A stretch of 64,000 nt of DNA from Escherichia sp. ESNIH1 (lineage in GTDB: Bacteria > Pseudomonadota > Gammaproteobacteria > Enterobacterales > Enterobacteriaceae), in NCBI GenBank assembly GCA_002918705.1, contig PQKR01000007.1:62001-126000 (forward strand). The letters run 5' to 3'. The notes under the pieces were generated by a model, which saw only the letters and a list, made by a program, of their open reading frames with translations, did not search any database and had not been told where the DNA came from. Position numbers and translations under genes: made by a program. Positions 10,026 to 18,676 of this stretch are shown piece after piece (position 1 is the stretch's first letter; every line of letters begins with the position of its first letter).

Positions 10026-10079
10026 CTTTAAGTAGGGATTGTACTTTAAGTAGAAATTGTACTGTAAGTGGAAATTGTC
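10026..10079. repeat. Three tandem 18-bp repeats between gloA and rnt
   Basis: Three adjacent 18-base units occupy 10026-10043, 10044-10061 and 10062-10079. Each follows the pattern CTTTAAGTAGRRATTGTA. Units 1 and 2 differ at two bases; unit 3 differs from unit 2 at three. The array lies 44 bases before the rnt start codon, in its probable promoter region. On the rnt strand each unit reads TACAATTTCTACTTAAAG, giving repeated AT-rich hexamers. No known regulator site is recognised. Confidence 0.85.
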
Positions 10080-10090
10080 TAGCGCAGATT

Positions 10091-10115
10091 AAACAACGGG
10101 CGCAGAGGGCGCCCG
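10091..10115 (-). terminator. Probable terminator after gloA
   Basis: A 7-bp GC stem (10097-10103 CGGGCGC with 10109-10115 GCGCCCG) and a five-base loop lie seven bases beyond the gloA stop. On the minus strand the stem is followed by TTGTTTAAT, a moderate U-rich tail. It would end gloA transcripts and partly separate them from rnt. Confidence 0.55.
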
Positions 10116-10121
10116 CTGAAA

Positions 10122-10529
10122 TCAGTTACCCAGGCCGCGGCCCGCGTCTTTCTCTTCGATCAGCTCGATTTTATAGCCGTCTGGATCTTCAACAAATGCA
10201 ATAACGGTGGTGCCGCCTTTAACCGGGCCGGCTTCGCGCGTCACGTTGCCGCCGTTCTGACGAATGCGCTCGCAGGCTTCTGCTGCGTTCTCCACGCTCA
10301 GGGCGATATGGCCATAGGCATTGCCCAGATCGTAGCTATCCACGCCCCAGTTGTAGGTCAGCTCGATCACTGCCTCATTGCTCTCCGGGCCGTAGCCTAC
10401 GAAAGCCAGCGAGTACTTATATTCGGTGTTTTCGCTGGTGCGCAGCAGCTGCATGCCCAGAACTTTGGTGTAGAACTCGATGGAGCGTTGCAGATCGCCC
10501 ACGCGAAGCATGGTATGAAGTAAGCGCAT
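10122..10529 (-). CDS. gloA: Glyoxalase I (lactoylglutathione lyase)
   Basis: A 135-residue, Ni-dependent enzyme that isomerises the methylglyoxal-glutathione hemithioacetal to S-lactoylglutathione in the cytoplasm. All four metal ligands known from the E. coli enzyme are present at identical positions: H5, E56, H74 and E122. Length equals that of E. coli GloA. It follows nemA and nemR on the same strand, as in E. coli, where the three genes respond together to electrophile stress through NemR. The 114-base nemA-gloA gap carries a hairpin and a 14-bp duplication, so gloA may also have its own promoter. Confidence 0.98.
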   Translation of the reverse strand: MRLLHTMLRVGDLQRSIEFYTKVLGMQLLRTSENTEYKYSLAFVGYGPESNEAVIELTYNWGVDSYDLGNAYGHIALSVENAAEACERIRQNGGNVTREAGPVKGGTTVIAFVEDPDGYKIELIEEKDAGRGLGN

Positions 10530-10584
10530 AATATCCTCTTTCGTTTTTTTGCTCAGGCATTTAAGTCATAAAGTCTATTTTAGT

Positions 10585-10634
10585 ATAGCGGCGGATCCCT
10601 GCCGCTATCAATGCCAGTAAATCAATGCCAGTAA
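10585..10634. repeat. Hairpin and 14-bp tandem duplication between nemA and gloA
   Basis: An 8-bp inverted repeat (10585-10592 ATAGCGGC with 10601-10608 GCCGCTAT) is followed by two perfect adjacent copies of ATCAATGCCAGTAA (10607-10620 and 10621-10634). The second copy ends ten bases from the nemA stop. The hairpin could act as a weak nemA terminator, but the minus-strand tail is not U-rich. Confidence 0.6.
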
Positions 10635-10643
10635 TAGTACCGA

Positions 10644-11738
10644 TTACAGCGTCGGGTAGTCGGTATAGCCTTCCGCGCCGCCGCCGTAGAAGCTCTCCGG
10701 ACGCTGCGGGTTCAGCTCCGCTTTGCGCTGCAGGCGCTCTACCAGGTCCGGGTTAGCGATGTAGTCGCGACCAAAGGCAACCGCATCGATCAGCCCTTTG
10801 GCAATCAGGCTTTCCGCTTTCTCAGGCGTATAGGCTCCGGCACCCACGATCGGACCGTGGAAACGCGCACGCACTTTTTCACGGAACTCATCAGTGTAGG
10901 GCTGACCGCCCGCCCAGTCCGGCTCGGAGAGGTGCAGATAGGCGATACCACGTTTAGCTAACTCTTCGATCAGGTAGAGGGCATCCGCCTCTTCGTTATC
11001 GCCGTTGTCGGTATTCTGGAAGGTGCCGATCGGAGAGAGACGGATCCCGATACGCTCCGCGCTCCACTCTTTGCTCACGGCGTCGACCACTTCCAGTACC
11101 AGACGGGCGCGGTTTTCAGCGCTGCCGCCGTACGCGTCGGTACGCTGGTTAGCTGACGGAGAGAGGAACTGGTGCAGCAGGTAGCCGTGGGCGGAGTGCA
11201 GCTCTACCAGGTCGAATCCAGCTTCACGAGCGTTAGCCACGGCCTGACGGAAGTCGTCAACGATGCCCGGGATTTCGCTAATATCCAGCGCGCGCGGCGT
11301 TGAGGTATCGACACGGATCGCGTTACCGTTTTCGTCACGCAGCGAGGTGCGGGTCCCGGCGTTGATTGCCGATGGGGCCACCGGCGCGTTGCCGCCCGGC
11401 TGAATGCTGGCGTGGGAGATACGGCCGGTATGCCAGAGCTGAACGGCCATATGGCCGTTTTCAGCATGAACGCCGTCGGTGATCTTTTTCCATGCGGCAA
11501 TCTGCTCAGGACTGTGCAGGCCAGGCGCACCGGCATAGCCTTTGGCCTGAGCAGAGATCTGCGTTGCCTCGCTGATGATTAACCCGGCGCTGACGCGCTG
11601 ACGGTAGTATTCACCCATCAGCGGAGTAGGGATATCGCCTGGCTCAATGCTGCGCAGACGCGTCAGTGGGGCCATGAAGACGCGGTTCGCCGCGGTAATC
11701 GCACCCACTTTCAGCGGGGTAAACAGTTTGTTCGACAT
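10644..11738 (-). CDS. nemA: N-ethylmaleimide reductase (Old Yellow Enzyme family)
   Basis: A 364-residue FMN-dependent flavoenzyme that reduces electrophilic alkenes such as N-ethylmaleimide, and quinones or nitro compounds, with NADPH. Old Yellow Enzyme landmarks are present: the N-terminal [43 protein letters not shown], the substrate-binding [23 protein letters not shown] block, and the C-terminal [32 protein letters not shown]. Length matches E. coli NemA (365). It lies 54 bases after nemR on the same strand, the nemRA arrangement known from E. coli. A hairpin overlapping the nemR stop could reduce read-through into nemA. Confidence 0.97.
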   Translation of the reverse strand: MSNKLFTPLKVGAITAANRVFMAPLTRLRSIEPGDIPTPLMGEYYRQRVSAGLIISEATQISAQAKGYAGAPGLHSPEQIAAWKKITDGVHAENGHMAVQLWHTGRISHASIQPGGNAPVAPSAINAGTRTSLRDENGNAIRVDTSTPRALDISEIPGIVDDFRQAVANAREAGFDLVELHSAHGYLLHQFLSPSANQRTDAYGGSAENRARLVLEVVDAVSKEWSAERIGIRLSPIGTFQNTDNGDNEEADALYLIEELAKRGIAYLHLSEPDWAGGQPYTDEFREKVRARFHGPIVGAGAYTPEKAESLIAKGLIDAVAFGRDYIANPDLVERLQRKAELNPQRPESFYGGGAEGYTDYPTL

Positions 11739-11776
11739 AGCTTCTCCTGAATAGACCGGTCGACTAGTTAAAGGTC

Positions 11777-11804
11777 AAATAAAACGCCTGCGTTATACAG
11801 GCGT
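11777..11804 (-). terminator. Terminator-like hairpin overlapping the nemR stop
   Basis: On the minus strand ACGCCTG and CAGGCGT (11798-11804 and 11784-11790) form a 7-bp stem whose loop contains the nemR stop codon, followed by TTTATTTG. This could terminate or attenuate transcription between nemR and nemA. Only structure by eye supports it. Confidence 0.45.
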
Positions 11805-12389
11805 GATAAGTACTGTTTTAGCATGTGCCACCGCGCTCTCCAGCGGTAGGGCACTGCGGGAAATTTTAGCCTGCAGATTGGCACCCAGCCACAGGGCATA
11901 GAGTACCTGCCCCTGGGTCAGGGCATCGCCTTCAAACGCCAGGCAGCGGGTTGCGCGCCCGTTCTCCAGCGCCTCGGCCAGCAGCGCAATGACGCGGCTC
12001 GCGCCTCTGTCCATTGCGCTACGCATATCCTCAGAGAGATCGCATACTTCAGCCGAGAGCTTCACCGTCAGGCAGCCACTAATAACGCCCTTCTGCGCGA
12101 ACTGGTTCAGCGTTTCCTGGAAGTAGGCGATGACGCGATCGCGGTAGTTACCGCTGCCATGAGCAAAGTGGTGCGCCAGCCGCTGGTGGTAGCCAACATA
12201 GTGACGCTCAAGCATGGCCACCCCGAACGCCTCTTTCGAGCGAAAATAGTGATAAAACGATCCCTTCGGCACTTCTGCCGTTTTTAAGAGCTCGCTTAGT
12301 CCCATGCCGGTGAACCCGCGATGCATGCAGAGCTGCTCGCCGGTTGCCAGTAAGTGTTCACGGGTATCGTGTTCGGTATCTCTGTTCAT
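11793..12389 (-). CDS. nemR: NemR, TetR-family electrophile- and chlorine-sensing repressor
   Basis: A 198-residue TetR-family regulator. The N-terminal helix-turn-helix covers about residues 10-55 (EHLLATGEQLCMHRGFTGMGLSELL..VPKGSFYHYFRSKEAFG). The C-terminal ligand and dimer domain holds several cysteines; in E. coli NemR, cysteine and lysine oxidation relieves repression by bleach and reactive electrophiles. It heads nemR-nemA-gloA. Fourteen bases upstream of its start is a perfect NemR operator palindrome, so autorepression is expected. The divergent ydhL starts 100 bases away. Confidence 0.95.
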   Translation of the reverse strand: MNRDTEHDTREHLLATGEQLCMHRGFTGMGLSELLKTAEVPKGSFYHYFRSKEAFGVAMLERHYVGYHQRLAHHFAHGSGNYRDRVIAYFQETLNQFAQKGVISGCLTVKLSAEVCDLSEDMRSAMDRGASRVIALLAEALENGRATRCLAFEGDALTQGQVLYALWLGANLQAKISRSALPLESAVAHAKTVLITPV

Positions 12390-12403
12390 AAATATTACTC
12401 TAA

Positions 12404-12419
12404 TAGACCATTCGGTCTA
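12404..12419. promoter_or_regulatory. NemR operator
   Basis: TAGACCATTCGGTCTA is a perfect inverted repeat (six-base arms, four-base spacer) matching the E. coli NemR box. It sits between nemR and ydhL, close to the nemR start, as expected for autorepression. Confidence 0.85.
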
Positions 12420-12489
12420 ATGCAAGGGTTGCTTTCTGGCCAACGGGCGTCTTCAATAGTGAGTATCGATCGTTTACAGGAGGAAGGAC

Positions 12490-12729
12490 GTGCCGGAACA
12501 GCTGGAGTTTTTCCCCATTCTTAGTCCATGCCGGGGAATTTGTCAGACCGACGAGCATGGCTACTGCCGGGGCTGCCTGCGCAGCCGGGATGAGCGCTTT
12601 AACTGGCAGCGCATGAGCGATAGCGAAAAGCAGAACGTTTTGCGTCTCTGCCGTCAGCGAGCCCTGCGCAAAATGCGCGCAGGTAGCCAGCCGGCAGATG
12701 AAGAACCGCAGCAGCCCTCACTGTTTTAA
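12490..12729 (+). CDS. ydhL: YdhL, DUF1289 small cysteine-rich protein
   Basis: A 79-residue protein starting at GTG with AGGAGGAAGG upstream. It has the DUF1289 cysteine pattern CRGICQTDEHGYCRGCLRS, then FNWQRMSDSEKQNVLRLCRQR. The four-cysteine arrangement suggests metal binding, but the function of the family is unknown. It is divergent from nemR across the operator and runs toward ydhF, which begins 54 bases later. Position and sequence match E. coli ydhL. Confidence 0.9.
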   Translation: MPEQLEFFPILSPCRGICQTDEHGYCRGCLRSRDERFNWQRMSDSEKQNVLRLCRQRALRKMRAGSQPADEEPQQPSLF

Positions 12730-12783
12730 GCACCGTTTTACGTATACTCTTTGCCTATCTCTTTGCAAAGAAAGGAAGCGGTT

Positions 12784-13680
12784 ATGGTTCAGCGTATTAC
12801 CCTTGCGCCCCAAGGGCCAGAGTTCTCCCGTTTTGTCATGGGCTACTGGCGTCTTATGGAGTGGAATATGTCGCCACGCCAGCTGGTCAGCTTTATTGAG
12901 GCGCATTTAGATCTTGGCGTTACCACGGTCGATCACGCGGATATCTACGGCGGCTATCAGTGCGAGGCCGCCTTTGGCGAAGCGCTTAAGCTGGCTCCGC
13001 ACCTGCGTGAGCGTATGGAGGTGGTCTCGAAGTGCGGCATTGCCACAACGGCGCGTCCAGAGCATGTTATCGGCCACTACATCACCGATAAAGAGCACAT
13101 TATCAGTAGCGCCGAGCAGTCCCTCGTGAACCTGGCAACCGATCGCCTCGATCTGCTGCTTATCCACCGCCCCGATCCGCTTATGGATGCCGATGAGGTT
13201 GCCGAGGCGTTCCTTCAGCTCCACCAGAGCGGCAAGGTACGCCACTTCGGCGTCTCTAACTTTACGCCAGCACAGTTTGCGCTGCTGCAGTCGCGTCTGC
13301 CGTTCACGCTTGCGACCAATCAGGTTGAAATTTCGCCGGTGCATCAGCCGTTGCTGCTTGACGGCACGCTCGACCAGCTTCAGCAGCTGCGCATTCGCCC
13401 GATGGCATGGTCCTGCCTCGGCGGTGGGCGGCTGTTTAGCGATGAGGCTTTCCAGCCGCTGCGCGATGAGCTGGCTCAGGTCGCTCAGGAGATCAACGCT
13501 GAAACCATTGAACAGGTGGTCTATGCCTGGGTCATGGCGCTACCGTCTACGCCCCTGCCGATTATCGGCTCCGGTAAAATCGAGCGCGTGCGTGCGGCTA
13601 TTGCTGCTGAAGCACTCACGCTTACCCGCCAGCAGTGGTTCCGCATCCGTAAAGCCGCCCTCGGGTATGACGTACCCTGA
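12784..13680 (+). CDS. ydhF: YdhF, aldo-keto reductase family oxidoreductase
   Basis: A 298-residue aldo-keto reductase with a TIM-barrel pattern. The catalytic-tetrad region is recognisable: DHADIYGGYQCEAAFGEAL (Asp and Tyr), then VVSKCGI (Lys), then LLLIHRPDPLMDADEV (His), and the family motif GVSNFTPAQFALLQ. The C-terminal IIGSGKIERVRAAIAAEALTL resembles the NADP-binding loop. The ATG at 12784 has AAAGGAAG before it; an upstream in-frame start would add 11 unconserved residues. The physiological substrate is unknown. It follows ydhL and precedes sodC. Confidence 0.93.
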   Translation: MVQRITLAPQGPEFSRFVMGYWRLMEWNMSPRQLVSFIEAHLDLGVTTVDHADIYGGYQCEAAFGEALKLAPHLRERMEVVSKCGIATTARPEHVIGHYITDKEHIISSAEQSLVNLATDRLDLLLIHRPDPLMDADEVAEAFLQLHQSGKVRHFGVSNFTPAQFALLQSRLPFTLATNQVEISPVHQPLLLDGTLDQLQQLRIRPMAWSCLGGGRLFSDEAFQPLRDELAQVAQEINAETIEQVVYAWVMALPSTPLPIIGSGKIERVRAAIAAEALTLTRQQWFRIRKAALGYDVP

Positions 13681-13696
13681 TAGCTGATTATCTGAT

Positions 13697-13756
13697 TCTC
13701 CGGTGATAACTGCATCCCTGGTTTAAACTTCAGGGATAACAGCCAATAACCGGAGA
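13697..13756 (+). promoter_or_regulatory. Nested hairpin that could hide the sodC ribosome site
   Basis: TCTCCGGT (13697-13704) is complementary to ACCGGAGA (13749-13756), which contains the sodC Shine-Dalgarno CGGAGA. Between them ATCCCTG (13714-13720) pairs with CAGGGAT (13731-13737). If transcribed together, the leader would fold into a two-helix structure that closes the ribosome site. Fold predicted by eye only. Confidence 0.5.
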
Positions 13757-13760
13757 TCAT

Positions 13761-14282
13761 ATGAAGCGATTAAGCCTGGCCGTATTGACTCTGTTAGCCT
13801 GCACCGGTGCGCAGGCTGGCAGTGAAGAGGTCGAGATGCACCTTGTCACCTCTCAGGGCGTAGGACAGTCCATCGGGACGGTGAAAATCACCGAAACGGA
13901 TAAGGGGCTGGAATTTGCGCCCGATCTGAAAGCGCTTCCGCCTGGCGATCACGGCTTCCACGTCCATGCCAAGGGAAGCTGTGAGCCTGCCATGAAGGAG
14001 GGTAAGCCGTCGGCGGCTGAGGCAGCCGGAGGTCACCTTGATCCCCATACAACCGGTAAACATGAGGGGCCAGAAGGTGCGGGTCATACGGGGGATCTGC
14101 CAGTGCTTCAGGTTAATAATGACGGGAAAGCAACCGAGCCCGTGGTCTCCCCGCGTCTGAAAAAACTGGATGAAGTGAAAAACAGATCCCTGATGATCCA
14201 CGTGGGTGGCGATAACTACGCCGATAAACCAGAGCCGTTAGGCGGTGGCGGGGCACGCTACGCCTGTGGCGTGATTAACTAA
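13761..14282 (+). CDS. sodC: Periplasmic Cu/Zn superoxide dismutase
   Basis: A 173-residue secreted enzyme that converts superoxide to hydrogen peroxide and oxygen in the periplasm. A Sec signal peptide (MKRLSLAVLTLLACTGAQA) precedes the mature protein. The copper and zinc ligands are in GFHVHAKGSC, GGHLDPH and the later MIHVGGDNYAD; the conserved disulfide cysteines are in GSCEP and RYACGVI. Length matches E. coli SodC. It ends directly against the convergent ydhK, with no spacer. Its leader holds an inverted repeat pairing with the ribosome site, possibly giving translational control. Confidence 0.97.
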   Translation: MKRLSLAVLTLLACTGAQAGSEEVEMHLVTSQGVGQSIGTVKITETDKGLEFAPDLKALPPGDHGFHVHAKGSCEPAMKEGKPSAAEAAGGHLDPHTTGKHEGPEGAGHTGDLPVLQVNNDGKATEPVVSPRLKKLDEVKNRSLMIHVGGDNYADKPEPLGGGGARYACGVIN

Positions 14283-16295
14283 TTACGTTATCATCCCCGG
14301 CGGTGGCGCTTGTACAAGCTGCGACAGGGATATCTGTAGTCGCCAAATAAGCGCCGCCAGCTCTCGGGCGGCAGGTTGATGGTGATGGGACAGGGTATCG
14401 CAGATACGCTGTAGCGTCTGCAGCGTGGTGGTCAGATGGCGTTGGTCGACTCCCCGCTCACTCATTACATCGCGTAACTGAACAATGCAAAGGTCTCTGA
14501 CCCGTGAAAGCGGATCGGAACGCGTTTCCCACTCGCGAAGCTGCCAGACGACATGTGAGCAGTTGAGCAGTACTACCCCCCAACGTAACAGCCAGCGGCG
14601 GGCCAGTGCGTCCTGACTAGTGCTGAGCTGACTAATGTGATGATAGGCCAGCGATTCAAACTCATATTCGCTATGCGCCGGACGGCGGCTGAGCTGATCG
14701 ACGAAGTCGCGGCGCAGGGCGCGTATACGCCGGCGACTTTTACGGGCGTCCGAGCCGGGGCGCAGAATAGCGAACGCCAGCCACGAGAGAGCCACCCCGA
14801 CGATTTTTGCCGAGTTATCATTGAGAAAATCAGCGAAGTCGAATACGGGGGGATTGGTCACGGCGATAAACGATCCCATAAAAACAATCAGCTGGCCCCA
14901 CAAACCCGCCAGCTTCGTCATTTGCAGTTTCAGTAACTGCATGGTGGTCAGCAGCGGAAAAAGAAACAGCAAAAATTGCCAGAGATCGGTTATTTGCACC
15001 ATCAGGCCAAATTGCACCACAAAGCTGAATAACGATAGCAGCACAAGGGTCCGCATCAGCAAAGAGAGCGATTTAAATGGGGTGGCGACAATTGAATAGA
15101 GCACGCAGCTAATTGCCGCCAGAGATAGCGCGCTGGAACCGGACTCCCATTGCGTGCCAATACTCCACGCACCTACCACCATTAACGTACAGAAGGTGCG
15201 CAAACCGCTCCATAAGGCTTCCAGGCTATCGGTATGACGCGCCAGCCCCGGGCTGCGCCTGGCGATATGCAGCGAGACAGAGGTGCCGTTTTCCAGCGAT
15301 CTCAGCCAGCGGCTGCTTCGCAGATAGAGTGCACAGAAATAGCGTAGCCGTTGCCAGAAGGCGAGGTGGTGATAGTCGCTACTGTCCTGTGGGCGTAAGG
15401 GGGCGATAATTCGTGCGATGCTGTAAGGATCACTATGGGGAGCGGCAAGCGCAGAGAGCAGCTGTTCAACGATCTCGCGGGTCTGCTGCGGCGGGTTGGG
15501 CCAGTTCAGCAGCAGGCGGCGAAGACTGGAAATGACGCTGGTCAGCCGCAGCTGATGGTGCAGCAGCGCGTTGAGCAGCGCATTCTGGCGACGAAAGCGG
15601 TAGTGGCTCCAGAAGGCCTGAATACGTAGCAGATTCATCGTCAGGATCTGGTTAATAACCCCCTCGTGCGCGGAACGAATGGCATCGTTGGTTTCAGGCT
15701 GCCAGAGCAGACCGGCGTGTTCCAGTAAGCGTGCATGCATGTTTTTCAACGCGGTGAGCAGGGCGGTTCCGTCGGATGTGCTGGGCAGGATCATCATCAT
15801 CAGCCCGCCGCAAAGTATACCGAGCACGACCTCGCAAACGCGAGCCTGAGCGATATCCCACAGCTGGACGGTATCAACAAGATTAACGGTGGGAAAAGCG
15901 ATAATGGCGGCGGTATAGCCCGAGAGCTGAAAAGCGTAAGCGGCGTTATTGGTAAAATATGCGCAGGCCCAGGTGCAGAGACCGAGCCAGGCCGCCATGC
16001 TAAATAAGAAGAGCCACGGCTCATTTAAGGTATGACCAGCGATAATCAGTGCCGCCGTAGCACCCAGTAGACTGCCAGCTATACGACCGAGACTTTTGCT
16101 GATGACGCCGCCTACCGTTGGGAAGCTCACCACGGCAGCGGAGGTCATCGCCCAGTACGGCTCATCCAGGTTAAAGCAGTAGGCGAGCGTTAAGGCGAGG
16201 CACATGGCGATGGCGTTACGTAATGCATAACGCCATTGCCCGGCTGTTGCTTTAAACCAGGGCGTATTACGCCAGCTAAAAGAAGAAACGCGCAT
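14283..16295 (-). CDS. ydhK: YdhK, FUSC-family inner-membrane efflux protein
   Basis: A 670-residue membrane protein, the same length as E. coli YdhK. It has two blocks of membrane helices (about residues 20-160, with [33 protein letters not shown], and about 345-490), each followed by a soluble helical region. This is the layout of the fusaric acid resistance/AaeB group. The start at 16295 overlaps the ydhJ stop by one base (TAATG); a frame extension upstream lies inside ydhJ. With the adjacent membrane-fusion protein YdhJ and small YdhI it probably forms an efflux pump for aromatic acids or similar compounds. Substrate unknown. Confidence 0.95.
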   Translation of the reverse strand: MRVSSFSWRNTPWFKATAGQWRYALRNAIAMCLALTLAYCFNLDEPYWAMTSAAVVSFPTVGGVISKSLGRIAGSLLGATAALIIAGHTLNEPWLFLFSMAAWLGLCTWACAYFTNNAAYAFQLSGYTAAIIAFPTVNLVDTVQLWDIAQARVCEVVLGILCGGLMMMILPSTSDGTALLTALKNMHARLLEHAGLLWQPETNDAIRSAHEGVINQILTMNLLRIQAFWSHYRFRRQNALLNALLHHQLRLTSVISSLRRLLLNWPNPPQQTREIVEQLLSALAAPHSDPYSIARIIAPLRPQDSSDYHHLAFWQRLRYFCALYLRSSRWLRSLENGTSVSLHIARRSPGLARHTDSLEALWSGLRTFCTLMVVGAWSIGTQWESGSSALSLAAISCVLYSIVATPFKSLSLLMRTLVLLSLFSFVVQFGLMVQITDLWQFLLFLFPLLTTMQLLKLQMTKLAGLWGQLIVFMGSFIAVTNPPVFDFADFLNDNSAKIVGVALSWLAFAILRPGSDARKSRRRIRALRRDFVDQLSRRPAHSEYEFESLAYHHISQLSTSQDALARRWLLRWGVVLLNCSHVVWQLREWETRSDPLSRVRDLCIVQLRDVMSERGVDQRHLTTTLQTLQRICDTLSHHHQPAARELAALIWRLQISLSQLVQAPPPGMIT

Positions 16296-17155
16296 TAACG
16301 CTGCCCAATCGCAACGCTGCACGTCGTACCGGAGATCAGCGTGATGTCATGGGGAAGCGAGTCGAACTCTATCCGAACCGGCACGCGCTGGGCCAGACGC
16401 ACCCAGGGAACATTGGGTTTAATGTCGGGCACCAGGCCTGAATCACTCTCTACGCTCTGATCGTAGATGGCGCGGCCAATACTTGAAACGTGACCCTGTA
16501 ACTTTACGTTGCCGCTATACAGGGTAATAGTGGCTGGCGCGCCTTCGCGAATATGGCGCAGCTTTGTCTCTTCGAAATAACCCATGACATAAAAAGAGTG
16601 GCTGTCGACAAGGGCGAATAACGGCTGGCCGGTGGTGGCATAATCCCCTGTACGGGTCGAAAGATTGGTTACCCAGCCCGCGACAGGGGCGCGAACGTCG
16701 GTCTGCTCAAGCTGCCACTGTGCGTGTTTTAGTGCCGCTTCGGCTGCCTTAACGGTGGCCTGGGCCGCTTTAACGTTCAGGTTCGCGGTATCCATATCTT
16801 CTGCGGAGATATAGTTGCGTGACAAATGCTGGCGGCGGGTGGCTTCGTTAGTGGCTTTTGCGAGGTCCGATCGCGCTTTAGCCAGCTCGGCTTGCGCATT
16901 AAGTTTCGCTATGTTAAAAGGCGTTTTATCAACCGTCAGCAGCAGATCGCCAGCGTTGACGAACTGATTGTCTTTAATCGAAAGCCGGGTAATGCTGCCG
17001 GAAACCTGAGGCGTAATACTCACCTGCTCGGCGCGAATTTTGCCGTCACGGGTCCACGGGGACTGCATGTAGTAGTTCCACAACCACCATCCCGCCAGCA
17101 CAGCGATAACGGCGATCGCAATCGTAGAAAAATATTTAACTGTTTTAAGCGACAT
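16295..17155 (-). CDS. ydhJ: YdhJ, HlyD-type membrane-fusion protein
   Basis: A 286-residue periplasmic adaptor with one N-terminal membrane anchor (about residues 8-27, [19 protein letters not shown]). The barrel-sandwich and lipoyl halves are [30 protein letters not shown] and [33 protein letters not shown], separated by an alpha-hairpin. It would link the inner-membrane pump YdhK to an outer-membrane channel. The start MSLKTVKYF at 17155 matches E. coli YdhJ; a longer frame overlaps ydhI. It begins two bases after the ydhI stop and ends in a TAATG overlap with ydhK. Confidence 0.95.
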   Translation of the reverse strand: MSLKTVKYFSTIAIAVIAVLAGWWLWNYYMQSPWTRDGKIRAEQVSITPQVSGSITRLSIKDNQFVNAGDLLLTVDKTPFNIAKLNAQAELAKARSDLAKATNEATRRQHLSRNYISAEDMDTANLNVKAAQATVKAAEAALKHAQWQLEQTDVRAPVAGWVTNLSTRTGDYATTGQPLFALVDSHSFYVMGYFEETKLRHIREGAPATITLYSGNVKLQGHVSSIGRAIYDQSVESDSGLVPDIKPNVPWVRLAQRVPVRIEFDSLPHDITLISGTTCSVAIGQR

Positions 17156-17157
17156 AC

Positions 17158-17394
17158 TCACCACGCAATCAGCAATACGAAACTCAGACAGACGCAAAGC
17201 GTAAAGATCGACAGATCCATCAGCAGGGGATGCCATATTTCGCCAGAATAGATCCAGTCACGCAACAGACGATGCGCCACTAGCCAGATAATGAATCCGC
17301 ATACGAACGCTTTGAAAAATGGGGGGAAATAGAGAGAGGCGCCGATCACCAGATCCTGTAGGGGCAATCCTGTTGCATTAAGCATAAGCGTCAC
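17158..17394 (-). CDS. ydhI: YdhI, DUF1656 small membrane protein
   Basis: A 78-residue protein with two hydrophobic segments (about residues 20-42 and 57-77). Its sequence [27 protein letters not shown] is very close to E. coli YdhI. DUF1656 proteins lie beside AaeA/AaeB-type efflux genes and are thought to be small pump subunits. It is the first gene of ydhIJK and is divergent from slyA. An SlyA box lies in the shared 191-base intergenic region, so SlyA control is plausible. Confidence 0.93.
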   Translation of the reverse strand: MTLMLNATGLPLQDLVIGASLYFPPFFKAFVCGFIIWLVAHRLLRDWIYSGEIWHPLLMDLSIFTLCVCLSFVLLIAW

Positions 17395-17563
17395 AAATCG
17401 TAATCCTTTGCATTAACTATCATTGTTTATAGGTTTAGCAAAAACCACGTTAACGCACTCTTTTTCTGCTCTAAGCTGATCGGGTCAGCTTTAGGTAAAA
17501 TAAGCAATACGTTTGTTTTGGAAATATAAATATTGCACACTATTCTAAAATCAGCATAATAAC

Positions 17564-17575
17564 TTAGCAAGCTAA
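17564..17575. promoter_or_regulatory. SlyA operator
   Basis: TTAGCAAGCTAA is an exact 12-base palindrome identical to the SlyA consensus determined in Salmonella. It lies just before the slyA ribosome site, between slyA and ydhI, consistent with autoregulation and control of ydhIJK. Confidence 0.85.
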
Positions 17576-17591
17576 TTATAAGGAGATGAAA

Positions 17592-18026
17592 TTGGAATCG
17601 CCATTGGGTTCTGATCTGGCACGTTTAGTACGTATCTGGCGTGCACTGATTGACCATCGCCTAAAACCTCTGGAATTGACGCAGACGCACTGGGTAACGC
17701 TGCATAACATTCATCAGCTTCCGCCCGAACAGTCGCAAATTCAACTGGCAAAAGCGATCGGCATCGAACAGCCGTCGCTGGTGCGTACACTGGATCAGCT
17801 GGAAGAGAAGGGGCTTATTTCGCGCCAGACCTGTGCCAGCGATCGGCGTGCAAAACGTATCAAGCTCACCGAGAAAGCCGCACCCATCATTGATGAGATG
17901 GAGTCCGTCATCAATAAAACGCGGGAGGAGATCCTTTCCGGTATCTCAGCCAGCGAGCTGGAGCAGCTCATCCGCCTGATTGGCCGGCTTGAGCATAATA
18001 TCATTGAGTTACAATCGCGTGACTAA
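17592..18026 (+). CDS. slyA: SlyA, MarR-family transcriptional regulator
   Basis: A winged-helix regulator of 144 residues that counteracts H-NS silencing and responds to small aromatic ligands. The protein ([20 protein letters not shown], then the [22 protein letters not shown] recognition region and wing [10 protein letters not shown]) is nearly identical to E. coli SlyA. Two starts are possible. An ATG at 17586 touches the AAGGAG (17580-17585) with no spacer; the TTG at 17592 has a six-base spacer and is the start known for SlyA in E. coli and Salmonella, so TTG is chosen. A strong terminator follows. Confidence 0.96.
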   Translation: MESPLGSDLARLVRIWRALIDHRLKPLELTQTHWVTLHNIHQLPPEQSQIQLAKAIGIEQPSLVRTLDQLEEKGLISRQTCASDRRAKRIKLTEKAAPIIDEMESVINKTREEILSGISASELEQLIRLIGRLEHNIIELQSRD

Positions 18027-18035
18027 CGCTGACAA

Positions 18036-18062
18036 GGGCCTTGCGAAAGCAGGGCTTTTTTT
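18036..18062 (+). terminator. Terminator after slyA
   Basis: GCCTTGC (18038-18044) pairs with GCAGGGC (18049-18055) around a GAAA loop, followed by seven T residues. A typical intrinsic terminator, 11 bases after the slyA stop. Confidence 0.9.
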
Positions 18063-18101
18063 AGGGTGGAAGGGCCGCCGTAGCGGCCACTGTTCGCATG
18101 C

Positions 18102-18569
18102 TTAACGCGGAGAGACGGTAACCTGGCTGCCGTTGCTGGCCAGTACAACACGCTGGCCTGCTGCGAAGCGGGTATTACCCTGTTTCTGCACAACCATGAT
18201 GGTGTTGCCGTCGTCTTTACGGATCTCCAGCTCTACACCCTGGCTTTTATTGATCGCACCTTCGACACCCTGACCCGCGACGCCGCCTGCTACTGCGCCT
18301 GCAGCCGTTGCCAGCGATCGGCCTGTGCCGCCGCCGACGGTGTTACCGAGGAAGCCACCCAGCACGGCACCGCCCAGGGCACCAATCACATTATTTTCAT
18401 TGCCGCCCTGAATCTGCACCGGACGCGCGTTAACAATGGTACCGTAAGTGACATTTTGCACCTGTTTCGCTTCGGATGCGCTGTAAACGTCCCCGGAGAG
18501 GCTGCTGTCATTCACGCAGCCCGCCAGAGTGAAACCAATCAGGGAAACTGCCAGTGTACGTAAAATCAT
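18102..18569 (-). CDS. slyB: SlyB outer-membrane lipoprotein
   Basis: A 155-residue lipoprotein. The signal MILRTLAVSLIGFTLAGC ends in a lipobox (LAGC). The mature protein contains a glycine-zipper segment (GALGGAVLGGFLGNTVGGGTGRS, then AGAVAGGVAGQGVEG), about residues 63-105, typical of SlyB/Pal-like outer-membrane lipoproteins. In E. coli SlyB belongs to the PhoPQ regulon and stabilises outer-membrane proteins during envelope stress. A PhoP-type box with a correctly spaced -10 lies about 110-140 bases upstream. It is convergent with slyA across the slyA terminator. Confidence 0.96.
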   Translation of the reverse strand: MILRTLAVSLIGFTLAGCVNDSSLSGDVYSASEAKQVQNVTYGTIVNARPVQIQGGNENNVIGALGGAVLGGFLGNTVGGGTGRSLATAAGAVAGGVAGQGVEGAINKSQGVELEIRKDDGNTIMVVQKQGNTRFAAGQRVVLASNGSQVTVSPR

Positions 18570-18676
18570 CTATGAATCTCCTGTTCACCTAAAACGCTCG
18601 GACGAGCATCCGTCATCTATAAATTATATGGCATTTAAAGATGACAGGTCACACCTTCTGCCAAAACAATGCGAAA

